A stretch of DNA of 64,000 nucleotides from Siderastrea radians (taxonomy: Eukaryota; Cnidaria; Anthozoa; Scleractinia; Rhizangiidae), in NCBI GenBank assembly GCA_964017195.1, contig OZ024887.1:9426160-9490159 (forward strand), given 5' to 3'. The stretch's first letter is position 1; each line of letters starts with the position of its first letter. Made by a program: the position numbers and the translations under genes. The notes below the pieces were generated by a model that had not been told where the DNA came from, did not search any database, and worked only from the letters and a program-made list of their open reading frames with translations. Below, in pieces: positions 34,382-45,720 of this stretch.

Positions 34382-36000
34382 AATTCCAAACAAGAAAATC
34401 TAAATTGCAGTCAATACAAGTTTAATGGCTGTTTATGTATTACAATTTATCCGTCATTACGAGCGGTAGTCTTACGGTCTATTGGCCTCACAAGTTTACA
34501 GAGCTCTCGGGGGCACCTAACAAGAAAATTTAAGAAAAACACGTAAAATGTCATTTTCATAAAGGGAAAATCTCTTGAATGTTGCAGAAAATCTTCAAGC
34601 TGCCGTTGGCTTGACGAAAATACCAGCCTCATTTTAAGGGCTCATTTGTCCCTCCGTAAACAATAGAAATTAATCAGTGTCCATGTTAACTAAAGTTTTA
34701 GGTAACGTTTCCCTTATTCTTCAGCACAATTTAAATTCACATTTCTCGGGTGATACAGATACTCCACAGCGGTTCGTCTCTGCAGAGCATCTTTATCACC
34801 GATACAGATACTCCGAAATCGTTTAGAGGGAAAGTGCAGTGATTTTACACCCTTCATCTTTGTATCCTAAAGCCTCCTTTCCCCTTAATGGCCTAAAGAA
34901 AATTAAGCATCGCGGCTGCAAAATCGAATCATTACGGTAAGCCCTCTCTGTTGCATTGCATTCTTGTGTACCAGATCTTGTATCAACGTTACTTTTTTCA
35001 TGCACTCCCAGAAGCTGTTAAGATCGAAACAGGAGACACTATCTTAACCAGGACCCTTATTTTAGCTATATACCAAATATAAAATTTAACAAAATATCCT
35101 TGTGACAAACTAGTCAGGGCCCCAAAGAGGGTAACAGCCTACAACATGCTAAGCACTAAAAAAAGGAGGATGGGATCTGGGTTCCATCGCGTTACTCCCG
35201 GGATCCCATGAACCTTAAGGAACCAGAATTGGGGCTTTACAACAAAAATGTTCAGGCTCCAGCGACCCTACCCCCACCCAGCTCTCCTCCCACTTTTGGA
35301 TTCTGACAAGTAACGTGATCTGGAAGTACTTCTTGGTATAAACCTCTTTTAAATCTACTGTTTTGAATCGCCACACTCATTTTGGTTTTTTGCCCACACA
35401 ATTGAACTTTGGTTGGACAGCGCCAACTTTGTATATTTCTGTTGATTTGAACGCTTTTCTGTTCTCTCTAAATATTGTCAGAAAGTTGGCGCTTCGTTGA
35501 ACCAAAACAGTTGGAAGGTAACGTAAGTTAGACAAAGCAGGATGCATGACTTTAACAGTAGTTAACAAACGAGGTGAATCAAAAGTCTAACTTCTTCTTG
35601 GAATGTTAACCGTTTCACTCCTAGATCAAGTTAACGGTGAGATGATTTTTTTTTTCTGAGCTTAAGCCTGAGAGAAGTTGGATATGAGCTGAGTTTTACC
35701 AACACGGGTGCTACGTTCATCCTGGGTTATCAGCTCATGTCCAACACACGCTCCCTGAAACTAACAATTAATAATTTTTATAAATCTAGGTAAAAGATTG
35801 TTGTTCTTTGGAAGACGATACCCATGATAAGGGCGCTTAATGGTATATCTTAGTGGTCCAACACTTCCAATTCATGCACACAAATAGCAAACGGAAACGG
35901 CGGACGAAATATGGTTGAACAGGTGATCCTGAAGGGGGCGGGGGCATTTCCCAGGCCTGGTTTTTTCCAAATCCCAAATAAGCGAATCCCAGTTCGAAAT
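34382..36000. other. Intergenic, no gene recognised
   Basis: There are only short unsupported frames. GATACAGATACTCC occurs twice within 70 bp (34753-34766 and 34801-34814), a small local duplication. Confidence 0.35.
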
Positions 36001-36122
36001 TTTACCCCTTCAGGACTCTCTAAAAAATAATTCTACCCCACCAGACCCTCTAAAAAACTAATTTTATACCTTCAGGGCCCTCTAAAAACTAATTTTACCC
36101 GTTCGGTACCTTCTAGAAAACT
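36001..36122. repeat. Tandem repeat, about 31-33 bp unit (left block)
   Basis: About four imperfect units of the form CCTTCAGGACCCTCTAAAAA plus CTAATTTTAC. It is the same unit as the longer block at 37130-37432. Confidence 0.8.
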
Positions 36123-36149
36123 TATTGCGTTCGACGATAGGAGAACGCA

Positions 36150-36532
36150 ACCCTAATCCCGACCGGAGTGAAATCGAGATTTTCCCTATAGTGGATGGAC
36201 ACCAATTTAGCCCCCCCGAAGATTTTTGCAGGGGCATAACCTCGGCCGGGAACTGGTGTATACTTGACTCGTTTTCATGAAACCAAAATGACCTCGTTTT
36301 GACGTCCAAAGGCGTCTGTGTTATTGTGAAGAAGCTTGTTTCGAATGAGAGAAGTTCAGCCAGGCTCGAAAAAGCAACCTTTCTACCAAGGAGTTATTGT
36401 AAATCCTTGATCGAAGTCTTAGAGAAGTATACACGACTCCTCGGCACATATGTCAACCAGCTGCAGTTCGCAGTTTATTTGGCAAACCTCGCCTTCGATG
36501 AAGAACCACTCGGCATACAACATTCAAATTGA
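36150..36532 (+). repeat. Inverted fourth copy of repeat R with longer open frame
   Basis: 36170-36290 is the inverted counterpart of the shared segment in R copies 1 and 3 (GCCCCTGCAAAAATCTTCGG read on minus). Downstream on plus, 36299-36532 is open for 77 codons and contains YVNQLQFAVYLANL, matching the position of [10 protein letters not shown] and VQFAIHL in the other copies. The order repeat-then-coding is conserved, so the coding segment moved with the repeat. The protein is not recognised. Confidence 0.45.
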
Positions 36533-37129
36533 TATGTCCGTGAAAGAAACACCCTATTTAAATTTACTTGATACTTAAACCATTTCTTTCTCGAACAATG
36601 CCTTGGCGAGTCACTTTCGAAGTTTTGTGTATATGTCCACGCGGGCGACCTTTAAATTTAGAAATCGCCGTGTCTGCTTATTTCGAAAATCAACGGCCAA
36701 AAAAGGCAAAAAAAGACTTCATCAACGAAGCCACGAACTAAAAGAGGTTGAGAGGACCATTGTACGAATATTTTTTCGAGGTTCTCAAGGGTAAAGGGTT
36801 AAACGGTAGTTGTAACTTTTCAGTTTAATTTTGTATTTGCATGTAAAACTTTCCATGAGTACATATAAGCGGTCATGTAAATAAATACGTCCCCTGTAAA
36901 ATAACATGTGTCACGCAGCTTTGTTATTTTAAGATTTATTTCATTTCTGACAATGTTCAATTCCTTTAAATTATTTTCTATCAAACTATGAAAAATATAT
37001 CAACTGATAAAAACCCAGGGGAAGGGTCCAGAAAGATCAGAAAGCTGAGCAGACTCTTTCTTTCTCTAATTGCAGTGTCGACAAGGGTTGCAGTCGAACG
37101 CACTCCACTAATCTGTGATTACTACTAGT

Positions 37130-37432
37130 TTTACACCTTAAGGAACCTCTAAACTAGTTCTACTCCTTCAAGACCCTCTTAAAAACTAATTTAATCCCTT
37201 CTTGAGCTTCTAAAAACTAATTCTACCCCTTAAGCGCCCTCTAAAAACTAACCTTACCCCTTTAGACCCTCTAAAAACTAATTTTGTCCCCTATGGGGCC
37301 CTCTAAAAAACTAATGTTACTCCTTCAGAACCCTCTAATAAAATAATTTTTTCCTTCAATACTATACTCACTAAAAACTAATTTTACCCCTTCAGGACCC
37401 TCTAGAAAATCAATTTTACCCATTAAAGGAGA
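37130..37432. repeat. Tandem repeat, about 31-33 bp unit (right block)
   Basis: Roughly nine to ten imperfect units of CCTCTAAAAACTAATTTTAC plus CCCTTCAGGAC. The block is interrupted by the palindromic element 37423-37903, after which one more unit (GGGCCCTCTTAAAAAACTAA) follows. Confidence 0.85.
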
Positions 37433-37903
37433 AGGTCACTCCAGAAACGGTGTATTTTTTGAAATCGCTAATAAAAGATAACGCTAAGTTGAGTTACTGA
37501 CCGTGGTTTAAGCTTCTAAAGTGCATCCGATCCCACTAAAATTTCCCTCCATTAACCCTGCGCGCCGCCATTTTGAATCGTACTTAGCAGCCTGGCCGCT
37601 TGTCCATGACGTCAAAATGTACAACGAGACCAGCGGTCGGGTAACGTGGGCTCGTTTTTTAGAGCCCACATTACCTGACCGCTGGTCTCGTACATTTTGA
37701 CGACACGAACAAGCGGCCAGGCTGCTAAGTAAGATTCAAAATGGCGGCGCGCAGGGTTGAATTTTGGCCTCTTTGGAGAGGAATTTCAGTGGGATCGGAT
37801 GCACTTTAGAAGCTTAAACCACGGTCAGTAACTCAACTTAGTGTTATCTTTTTATTGGCGATTTCAAAAAATACACAGTTTCTGAAGTGACCTTCTCCTT
37901 TAA
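37423..37903. mobile_element. 481-bp palindromic MITE with TTAA target duplication
   Basis: TTAAAGGAGAAGGTCACT at the left and its complement at the right begin arms of about 215 bp that are nearly fully inverted. They meet around AGCCCACATT/ACGTGGGCTCG near 37650. The TTAA copies at 37423-37426 and 37900-37903 flank it. The host tandem-repeat unit resumes exactly after the right TTAA, which proves insertion. The element carries GACGTCA-like and AAATGGCGGCGCGC motifs in both arms. A Kolobok or piggyBac origin is inferred from TTAA. Confidence 0.9.
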
Positions 37904-37975
37904 GGGCCCTCTTAAAAAACTAAAAGGATATAACCTGTATGTATAACTACAGGCGCGAGTTTTTTTTTTCTTTGT

Positions 37976-39952
37976 TTACAAAACGACTACCTTGGACGTT
38001 TCCTTACTGGTGCACCAAGCTAGTTCCAATCCTACAACAATGCTTCCGTCATTGGCGACAGCGATTCCTGTAATGTCATAGTCATTTCCTCGTTCGGTCT
38101 TGAATGGAATCCTGCGAACAAACTGGCCATCTTTGGTGTAAATGGACACGTGATAAACTCGAATTTCAGTTTTTCGATCTTTTGAGTCTTCCGGATCCTC
38201 TGAATCTTCTGAATCTTCTGAATCGTCAGGTTCTTCTGGGGACTCTTCATCTTCTAGTCCTTCTGGTTCTTCCGGGTCTTCTGAATCGCTTGGTTCGTCT
38301 TGGTCTTCTGAGTCTTCTGGGTCTGAATGTTCCTGGTCTTCTGGTTCTTTTGGATGTTCGGAATCCTCTAAATCTTTTGAATCCCCTGAATCCACCGAAA
38401 CCTCTGAGGTGTATGAAGCCATGAAGAGATATTCACGTGCACCGTGAAATGTAATGGCAAGATCTCGATCATGCGTGGGCTCGTCAACTTTTAACGTTTT
38501 CTGTAAGAGGTAGCCTTTTTCCTGTGCAGCAAATATGTAAAGGGTGAGCGAAAAGCAGTCGAACGCAAAGAGTCGCCCGGCACCAGCAGCTGTTTTGATG
38601 GCACGTGGACTCGTGCATGTTGACGTGACTGCAATGCTATGAAGAAGTTTTCCACCATCCCTGTTCTCGTACACTTGCACCATAAATCTGTGCCATTTCC
38701 TAACCTTATCGACAACTTCACTCACAGACACCAAGACGTAATTACTGTCGTCTACTGTCATTGAATGGATCTTCAAGCCTGGTTTAGTTTGCAGATCAAT
38801 CTTGCGTTGCTCCTTTGCTTGATCGTCTAATACGCATACCCATCCCTCTTTCTTGCCATGTGGTATGATCAGTATATACACGTTGCCGTCCTGGTCGGTT
38901 GCTATGTCATGAGCAAATACGAGGCCTTTGTCTTTAGCAAAAGGATGAGAGACAACGTGCAGGAACTTGCCACTGTTGTCGAAAACGGTCACGACTGAAT
39001 GGCTTGATATTATAAACTTTCCTTGCTTGTTTATGGAGATACCGTTCAGTGAGAAGTCGTGCCCTTTACTGTTCTGACAAGGAAACGATCAGACGACACT
39101 GCACTCCTGCTGGATATGTTTAAGGAGTAGGCTTCTGGGTACTCGTACGTCACGCAGGGGATCGACCCTTTCGTCACCAGCAACAATGCAAGGCCAGGTC
39201 AGCAGCTCTCTAGCTTTAGAATCGCCTTCGAGGACCATCTGAACCACATCGTTGATGATGCGATTTATATGACAGACTGCTGCGATGATATTTCTGCGCT
39301 CAAACTCTCGCAACAGCGGTGTCATACTCCCATTTTTCATCTCAACGGTAAAGCACGCCTGAACTGCCGGCAGCGAGTGCAGCACCTCAAGCCACGACTT
39401 ACATGAAGCTAACGCGTCAGCGAGATTGTTTTCCTTCACTAGGAGAGTCGCCGTGATACAAACCGCCATCACTAAAACACGATCCAACGTTCTGAGAGGT
39501 TCGTTTGCAAACTCTTCAACTGCTTTCATGAGGGCTTTCTCGAACTTTGGCTTTGCATCAGTAAGTGCGTACTTCACTTTTTCGCTCAGGTTAGTGATTG
39601 TCATCTCTTCCAATAACTTATCCAATTCAGCCCCTTCAGGTCGTTTGGCCCTTTCTGCAGGTGTCCCCAATATGGGATAGCCAATTTTAAACCAATCATC
39701 CGACAGTTTTTTTCCTAGGAAATCGAATCCATCCATCAAGAGATCTAGACTCGCTACAAACTTTATCGCTCGTATCATTTTAAGGTAATCCATGCCGATT
39801 ATATCCCTGAAGACGAAGGTACCAAATATAGCATTGATCAACTCGTCTCCATTCTTCGGCGTTTCGTCAAACGGCAACGCTCGAAGAACGCCAAGTGTAG
39901 TCTTATTCAAAGTTCTGAATATTGGTATGTCCAAACTGTCCAAATTCATCAC
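37976..39952 (-). pseudogene. Helical + NHL-like propeller paralogue A, one in-frame TGA
   Basis: One frame runs from ATG 39952 to TAA 37976 (659 codons) with a single TGA at 39091-39089. Paralogues have the arginine of CVLRSF there (CGA to TGA). Before it lie 287 residues of helical N-terminal half ending in TWPCIVAG...DPLRDVRVP. After it comes the propeller (NGISINKQGKFIISS, HDIATDQDGNVYILI). A strongly acidic Ser-Glu-Asp insertion of about 75 residues (about 38167-38405) sits between blades four and five. The N-terminal 130 residues are diverged from copies B-D, so A is the oldest copy. It could be a pseudogene, a truncated helical-domain protein, or readthrough of TGA; one substitution in an otherwise open frame keeps all three open. 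Confidence 0.75.
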
Positions 39953-40658
39953 TTGCCTTCACGCAACCGAAAATTTGTGAATCTCTTGTGGTTCCTAAAA
40001 CAGGACTTAACTGTGGCGTACGTGCGAGCGAATAAACAACAGGAAACATTCCACCACGTTTACATACCCTAACAGAAATTATCGCTCATGCTAATACAAT
40101 ATTTTTCTCGGACTTATCAAAGCTCTCAACCAGAAAATTTAACCACGAGCCTTCAAGGGTAATTTTCTGTATCCTGTCCATTGTGATTGTTTTGGGATTA
40201 GTTGCTCATAATATATAATTATTAATACAGCACTGAGTTCCTAGAAAAACAACGTCGTTTAGGAGAATGCTAGCTGAAACTTTACTTTCAATCACTAACG
40301 GTTATCAGGTTATAAAAATGTTATTATTTCCGAACGGTTACGATAAAAAGTAGAAGATTTTGAGAGGAAATGATTTCCAGAGAAGTCTGAAGTATTGGCT
40401 TTGCTTTCTGCAATTGACAGGATCTAAATCACCTCTCGTTATACGTATATTGGACTATTTGCGTCATTTCAGATTCTTCCGAAAAAGCTGGATTAGCTCA
40501 TCGGTGGTTAAAAAGTAGTTTCGTATCGTATATATTTTGTGGTTCAAGTTTGTTTTTGGTTTATTTTCCATTGTCGTTCTTTTGATTCAGATTATGGTAA
40601 TGTATGATACAATAATAATTATATAACACAAAGGTAAAATAAAAACTGAACGAAAATC

Positions 40659-40785
40659 AAATAGGCCATTTCCGAATTGCTTTTAGCCTCCCTATAAAAG
40701 CGAGGCTAAGTGTTTCATATGAAAGGATGTGCACATAGCCTCGCTTTGATAGGGAGGCTCAAGACAATTCGGATAGGGCCTATTT
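40659..40785. mobile_element. Short fold-back MITE (AAATAGGCC...GGCCTATTT)
   Basis: AAATAGGCCATTTCCGAATTG / CAATTCGGATAGGGCCTATTT ends flank an inner perfect pair AGCCTCCCTATAAAAGCGAGGCTA-type (40684 on). It is non-coding and lies upstream of copy A. Confidence 0.75.
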
Positions 40786-40959
40786 GAACCACAACACGAT
40801 ACACTGAAGCAAAAAACCGGTATGTTTTGGCAGTTGACCTCCTACTGTTGTAAGTACTCAACACATTTTATTGAACCCATTTCTTTCCATGAACTGCATA
40901 TTTTATCCAGTCAACTTCCTTCTGTTTTCTCTATATTTCATTTAACCAACTTCTTCCTG

Positions 40960-41115
40960 TATTAGAACTAATATTTACCCTTCGCTTAGGCATTTGCTGG
41001 TGATGCAGACCGATATTAGACTAAATTTGACAATTTTAAGAGGCACTTAACGGACAAGTGTTTTAAGGTGTCTCTGGTTTATTCATTCATTCATTCATTC
41101 ATTTATTCATTCATC
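40960..41115 (+). repeat. Retroelement 3' end with (ATTC)n tail
   Basis: TTTTAAGAGGCACTTAACGG, GGTGTCTCTGGTTT and then (ATTC)n from about 41081. This is the orientation expected of a plus-strand LINE 3' end with a tetranucleotide tail. Compare the minus-strand ends near 8930 and 60340. Confidence 0.4.
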
Positions 41116-41967
41116 CATTAATTAGAAAGTTATTTTTTGCAAATGTCTTGCTCTTTCTCTTTGAACACAGTTCATAGACGAGAATTCGTTTTATCAATAT
41201 TTTTCTGGCGTGTTTTATAGGTAATGCAATTACCTTCCTTTAATTCTAACAGATCCACATGCCATCGTTTGATTCAGTTGCACCCTCGTACGTGACAACC
41301 TCTCCTAGTAGTGATCGGAATAGTACTGAGCACTTAAGATTTTGCTCAATCGTGGGCTGATTAACACCGACGCAATATCAAAGGAACAGGGGAATAGGCT
41401 TCAAAGGGGCTCAGCGGTTTGTTAAGGGAACTTAATCAAAACCGCAGTTAATTGGCTACTTTCCAGTTATATTGCCAATATACAACAAAATTGAATAAAA
41501 GATTCTACCAAGCAAGGTACAACAAATAGTTTGGAAATAAAGTGTAGAATTACAAGGATGGAAGTGGATTTCAATTCGCCGAATTTGATCTTGTGAGCGA
41601 GGTTGTCGAGAAACGAAACTTGCTTCTTTGATGCGATCACTTTTGGCGATTTTTTCCTCGCATCTCATTTGGCCATACACGATATATCAGTGTTGACACT
41701 ATCTTTATAAACATATGGTTAGGTAGTGCTACAGTCTCAAAGGGACCCGTTATTTTAATCATCCCACAAAGGGTCCTTTTTACCCATACAACTAAGTGGT
41801 AAATGTCCAGTTTACTATATCCCCAGTCACAGGAAGGTACCCTTCTTTTTCGGCAGCCATTAGTGTTTTAAAGTAAGACTCAACTGCACACTAAACAAGA
41901 GAAAAGGCAATTTTGAACACCATAAAAGGATGAAACAAGGTCTGACATAACAATCGAGGAAGGGAGA

Positions 41968-42355
41968 GCTGCACCCAGCGGATCATTTTGGCTAGGGTTA
42001 GGGTTAGGGTTTGGTAGATATCTCTTCGGAAGGCTTTAACTGCCTCGGAAATTCGGGATTAACTGTGACACAAAAAACTTTTCCGCGAAATATAAGTTCT
42101 AACTTTCGTAACAACATGGGAAAATTGATTCCCTCTGTGGTCGGAGGGACAAGCACGAGAGGCAAACTTGAGCATCTTGCAAATAGGGAAAATAACATTC
42201 CATTTGCTAATATTGTCAATATTTTCTGCGACTCAAAATTTCAGGTAAAGAACCTTAATGGAGCAACCTGTGTTAGCTTACACAATTGTCCCTCTAAAAG
42301 GTCTTGAAACAAACTGAGAAGACAGAATACGTCAGTTTCAGTATTTGTGCCCCTG
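41968..42355 (+). mobile_element. Family T element, copy T3
   Basis: GCACCCAGCGGATCATTTTG at the left and TTTGTGCCCCTGAAGGG at the right. The interior ATCTCTTCGGAAGGCTTTAAC and AACTTTCGTAACAACATGGG align with T4 and T6. It contains a telomere-like insertion (41993-42012). Confidence 0.65.
41993..42012 (+). repeat. Interstitial telomere-like repeat, about three TTAGGG units
   Basis: TAGGGTTAGGGTTAGGGTTT interrupts the T3 element near its left end. The same position in sister elements has no such repeat, so it is a local insertion or expansion. Confidence 0.85.
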
Positions 42356-42468
42356 AAGGGATCAGGAAACTTCAGAGAAAACAGAACAACAAAACGTATA
42401 TAATAATTTTCATTTAGGTCATAAGGAAAGCCAAGAAATAAATTGTGTCAGTACAAGTATATTGGCTG

Positions 42469-42474
42469 TTTATT
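42469..42474 (-). terminator. Candidate polyadenylation signal of paralogue B
   Basis: AATAAA on minus lies 252 bp after the stop of B, in the phrase ATAATAAACAGCC. The flanking block is conserved after D (52223-52228) and degraded after C, consistent with a 3' end that was duplicated with the gene. Confidence 0.4.
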
Positions 42475-42725
42475 ATAACTCAGTAACGCTTAAAAATTCT
42501 ATGAAAAAAACTAGTCAAAAAATTATTATAAATTGTTGCTAGTCGTAAACTGTTCGTAACACGTTTTCTTATGACGTTGCCTGGTCTTTACTGCACAAAC
42601 ATTTTGAGCAAAAATCGTAATTCATGTACGTAAACATAATTAACCATTTTTAAACCGTTGACAAATTAAATGGCACCTCGTTAATTAGCACGCTCAAAAA
42701 CCCTATGCGTTACAGTATTCAGCGT

Positions 42726-44516
42726 CTACAACACCATGACCTTGACTTTCGGCTTCTCGTCCGCATCCTCGTCCTCACTCTCATCCTTGTCCTTTTCCTC
42801 CTCTGATCGGTATTCAAGTCCTACAGCCACACCTCCATCGTTAGTCACCAACATCCTTTTGATTTTCCAGACGCCACGCGAAGGCTTCATCTCGATTGGA
42901 ATTCGGCGAACCAGTTCGCCACCTTCTGTGTACATGGACACCTGGTAGGCTTCGTCGAATGAGGCGATGAAGAGGTATCCACTTCCGCCATGAAATGTCA
43001 TCGCACTGCCACAATAAGGTGGAGGTTCATTCAGGACCACCCTCTTTTCTAACGCCAGGGAACCTTTTTCCTGTACACCATAAATGTACAAAGCGAAGAG
43101 GAAGGGGTCATAAACAAAAACACGACCAGCACCAGCCGTAGTTTGACAATAACGTGGAGTCGTACGACATGAGATTTTAATGCTATCCAAGAGCTTGCCC
43201 CGTTTCTCGTAGACTAGCACTGTGTAAGCGACTTCGATTAGTCCTCGCGCTGTAACAGTCTCCATTTGTGATGGAAGCAAGGACACCAGGATGTTATTAT
43301 CATCGTCGACAACGATTGACTGGATTTGAACCCCTGCTTCAGTCAAGTAAAATTCGTGTTGCTTCTCGGCTTGCCCATTATAAACTTTCACCTTTGCCTT
43401 GTTTTTGCTATCTCGCGGCTGGATCGCAACATAAATGTTGTCGTCCCAGTCGGTAGCTACGCCTTGCATATAATCTTCAGCTGGATCAAGTTCGTTCTCT
43501 GCAAAAAGTTCCAAGGGGTAAAGGAACGTCCCATGGTTATCGAACACTTTTACACTTTTGGCATCCGATACCATCAAGTGGCCTTGCTTGTTGGTCGCCA
43601 TACCGTTCGCAGAGATAATCTCATGCTTGTGGCACGAAAACGATCGGAGAACACAGCTCTGCTGTACGAACAGGTCGCGGAAAGCTTGAGGTATTCTTAC
43701 GTCACGCAACGGATCTATTTTTTGATAGCCATCTACAATGCAAGGCCAGTTTAGCAGCTCTTTAACTTTAGAATCGCCTTCGAGGACTATTTGAATCACA
43801 TCGTAGAGAAAACGATTCATCAGACAGACCGATGCAATAACATCCTGTCGCCAATCACTGGTAAACTCTGACTTGATACCGTTATTCAGCCCATCAGTCA
43901 AAGCCAATTGAACTTCCTGCATGGAGTGTAAATCCTTAAGGCACGACTTCCACAATACCAAGGCGTTTTCGATATCTTCTACTTTCTCCGGGAGAGAAAG
44001 CACACTTTTCAGGATAGTCGCCGCAATAACAACTGCCATAGCAAGAGTGCGATCTGATATATTGAGAGATCTGTTAAGAAATGCTTCATTTGCGTTTAGA
44101 AAGGCTCTTTTGATCTTTTCCTTTGGGGTAGAAAATGTCAAACCCTCCCAGAGAAGGCGTGTGAAGTCGTCCAAGTCTTTCAGTGCCTCATTTAATCCAC
44201 CTGCATGACCTGTTGCGTGCCTCTTTCCCTTGAGCTCGTAGCCACTCTTCTTCTTGTCAAGCTCTTCCTCCAGGCATTCCACTCCCTCCTCAAAGGACCT
44301 TAAACTCGCTGCAAGCTCCTTTCCCGTTGCAGTGTTTATCTTGGCGTTGATTTCGTCTATTTTGTTCGTGATCTCTAACTTCCTGTATTCTCGGGCAATG
44401 GCATTATCTACCCCCTCGTCTTTGAGTAGCTTATCGTCCGATGTCAATTCTGATATCAATCTTCGAAGTAGGACAATAGTCGTCTTAGACAAGGCTGCTA
44501 CTAAGGTGGAAGTCAT
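42726..44516 (-). CDS. Intact helical + NHL-like propeller protein, paralogue B (596 aa)
   Basis: The only undamaged copy of the array: ATG 44516, TAG at 42726, no intron. Residues 1-285 are predicted helical, with a charged heptad-like stretch at about 45-95 (ITNKIDEINAKINTATGKEL, ECLEEELDKKK), and end in the family signature DPLRDVRIPQAF. I do not recognise this half. Residues about 290-570 form six NHL-type blades, each with a hydrophobic-D-x-x-x-[NG]-[IL]-x-V core (GMATNKQGHLMVSD, GVATDWDDNIYVAI, SIVVDDDNNILVSL, AGRVFVYD, GYLFIASF, LVTNDGGVAVGL). Residues 571-596 are acidic then KVKVMVL. No signal peptide or TM, so probably cytosolic. NHL propellers bind proteins or RNA; the helical half may multimerise or signal. 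Possible innate-immune sensor by analogy only. The upstream TATA-like box is shared with siblings. Confidence 0.85.
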   Translation of the reverse strand: MTSTLVAALSKTTIVLLRRLISELTSDDKLLKDEGVDNAIAREYRKLEITNKIDEINAKINTATGKELAASLRSFEEGVECLEEELDKKKSGYELKGKRHATGHAGGLNEALKDLDDFTRLLWEGLTFSTPKEKIKRAFLNANEAFLNRSLNISDRTLAMAVVIAATILKSVLSLPEKVEDIENALVLWKSCLKDLHSMQEVQLALTDGLNNGIKSEFTSDWRQDVIASVCLMNRFLYDVIQIVLEGDSKVKELLNWPCIVDGYQKIDPLRDVRIPQAFRDLFVQQSCVLRSFSCHKHEIISANGMATNKQGHLMVSDAKSVKVFDNHGTFLYPLELFAENELDPAEDYMQGVATDWDDNIYVAIQPRDSKNKAKVKVYNGQAEKQHEFYLTEAGVQIQSIVVDDDNNILVSLLPSQMETVTARGLIEVAYTVLVYEKRGKLLDSIKISCRTTPRYCQTTAGAGRVFVYDPFLFALYIYGVQEKGSLALEKRVVLNEPPPYCGSAMTFHGGSGYLFIASFDEAYQVSMYTEGGELVRRIPIEMKPSRGVWKIKRMLVTNDGGVAVGLEYRSEEEKDKDESEDEDADEKPKVKVMVL

Positions 44517-44624
44517 AACGTGTCTTCAAAAACTCGTTAAAACGTAAACCTTTTGTGCTGTTCTGATCAGCAATTCTTTCTGGCGCAAAATGTGAGCGAA
44601 TGAACAAACAAACAATGCATCACA

Positions 44625-44632
44625 CTCATATA
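44625..44632 (-). promoter_or_regulatory. TATA-like box of paralogue B
   Basis: TATATGAG on minus lies 109 bp before the ATG in the conserved block GTCGTCAGGGTATATGAGTG. It is preceded by GGTCGGACAAATATTGT. The same block precedes A (about 40060-40170), C (two copies) and D (TATATAAG, 54819-54826). Confidence 0.5.
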
Positions 44633-45210
44633 CCCTGACGACCATGCTGATACAATATTTGTCCGACCTGTCATAATCACCCAACCAGAAAGTTAAACCA
44701 CAAGCCTTCAATATTCGTGAATTTCTATGTTGCCTTGACATTGCGACTGTTTCGGATCAGTTGATAGTAGATCTCTAGAGATCAGAATCGTGTCTTTGTA
44801 GGACATTGTATGCTTAAACTTTTCTTTCGATCAACCAAAATTTTTGTGTTTAAACTTACCAGTTTATTTATTCAGGAAGTAGATAAATGAGGAAATCAAA
44901 AGTATTGTCTTTTTAAAAGCTTTTTATCGCAATGTCAAGTGACGGATTTATTTGATGTTCTGCCTATTAATATAGATCCACTCTACATTGTTTAATTCAC
45001 ACATCCATCGCTGCACGGGAAGCCTTTAGTGTTTGGAATATTACTGAACACTTAAAATTTTGTTTTATCATACCGGCTCCGCCTTGAAACTCAGTTGAAA
45101 CCGCAGTTAATCTATAAAAATAAAGGGGTGGCATCCGGCGAAATCAAAATTTTGCTAACCTATTTCCCACGTTGTATTGGCAAATGTCTTCAAATATACG
45201 ACTAAATTCA

Positions 45211-45720
45211 GGGGCACCCAACGGTGTCGTTTCGGGGAATATCTGTTCGGAAGGCCTAAATCGCCTCAGATATTCGGATTTAATTGTAGTGAAAACTAGA
45301 GATTTTTTTGGCGAAACATCACCGCGGACTTTCGTCACAAGAAGACTTATTAGATCCCATTGTTTTTGGAGGGACAAACATGTCGTTTGGAATGCAAAGT
45401 AAGGTCAGCTAGCATTTTCGGAGAGCCATCAGCAGCTCGGAAATTCGGCGGGTAGGATCCTGTTTGCTAAAAGTTTCTGCAGCCTAAATTTTCAGCTAAA
45501 AATGCCGAACAGATCAATCTGTAATAAATGTAAAGAAGATCCTCGCAGTTATTAACGCAACTTATGCAGTTGCGAAAAGAAAGCCTGAAAAAATCAGGCT
45601 TGCCGACAGGCACCCTGTATTAGCTTACACAAATATGCCTTTAAAAAGCCCTAAAATAATCTAAGAAAGCAGAAAATGATATTTCAAGTATTTTGCTACA
45701 ATCTTCTCGTTGGGTACCCC
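45211..45720 (+). mobile_element. Family T element, full-length copy T2
   Basis: The ends GGGGCACCCAACG and CGTTGGGTACCCC are inverted repeats. The interior is non-coding. A SINE fragment (45528-45606) has inserted into it; the matching interior of T1 runs on across that point. Confidence 0.8.
45528..45606 (-). mobile_element. SINE body fragment nested in T2
   Basis: GTAAAGAAGATCCTCGCAGTT, GCAACTTATGCAGTTGCG and AAAGCCTGAAAAAATCAGGC match the 3' body of the SINE at 60248-60310 (GTAAAGAACGTCATCGCAGTT, GCAGTTGCGAAAAAATTCAGG). Confidence 0.65.

Noticed and set aside
42726..44516. Assignment of paralogue B to the TRIM family because of its NHL-like blades
   Set aside because: No RING, B-box or TRIM-type coiled-coil signature is visible in the N-terminal half, so only the propeller resemblance is claimed.
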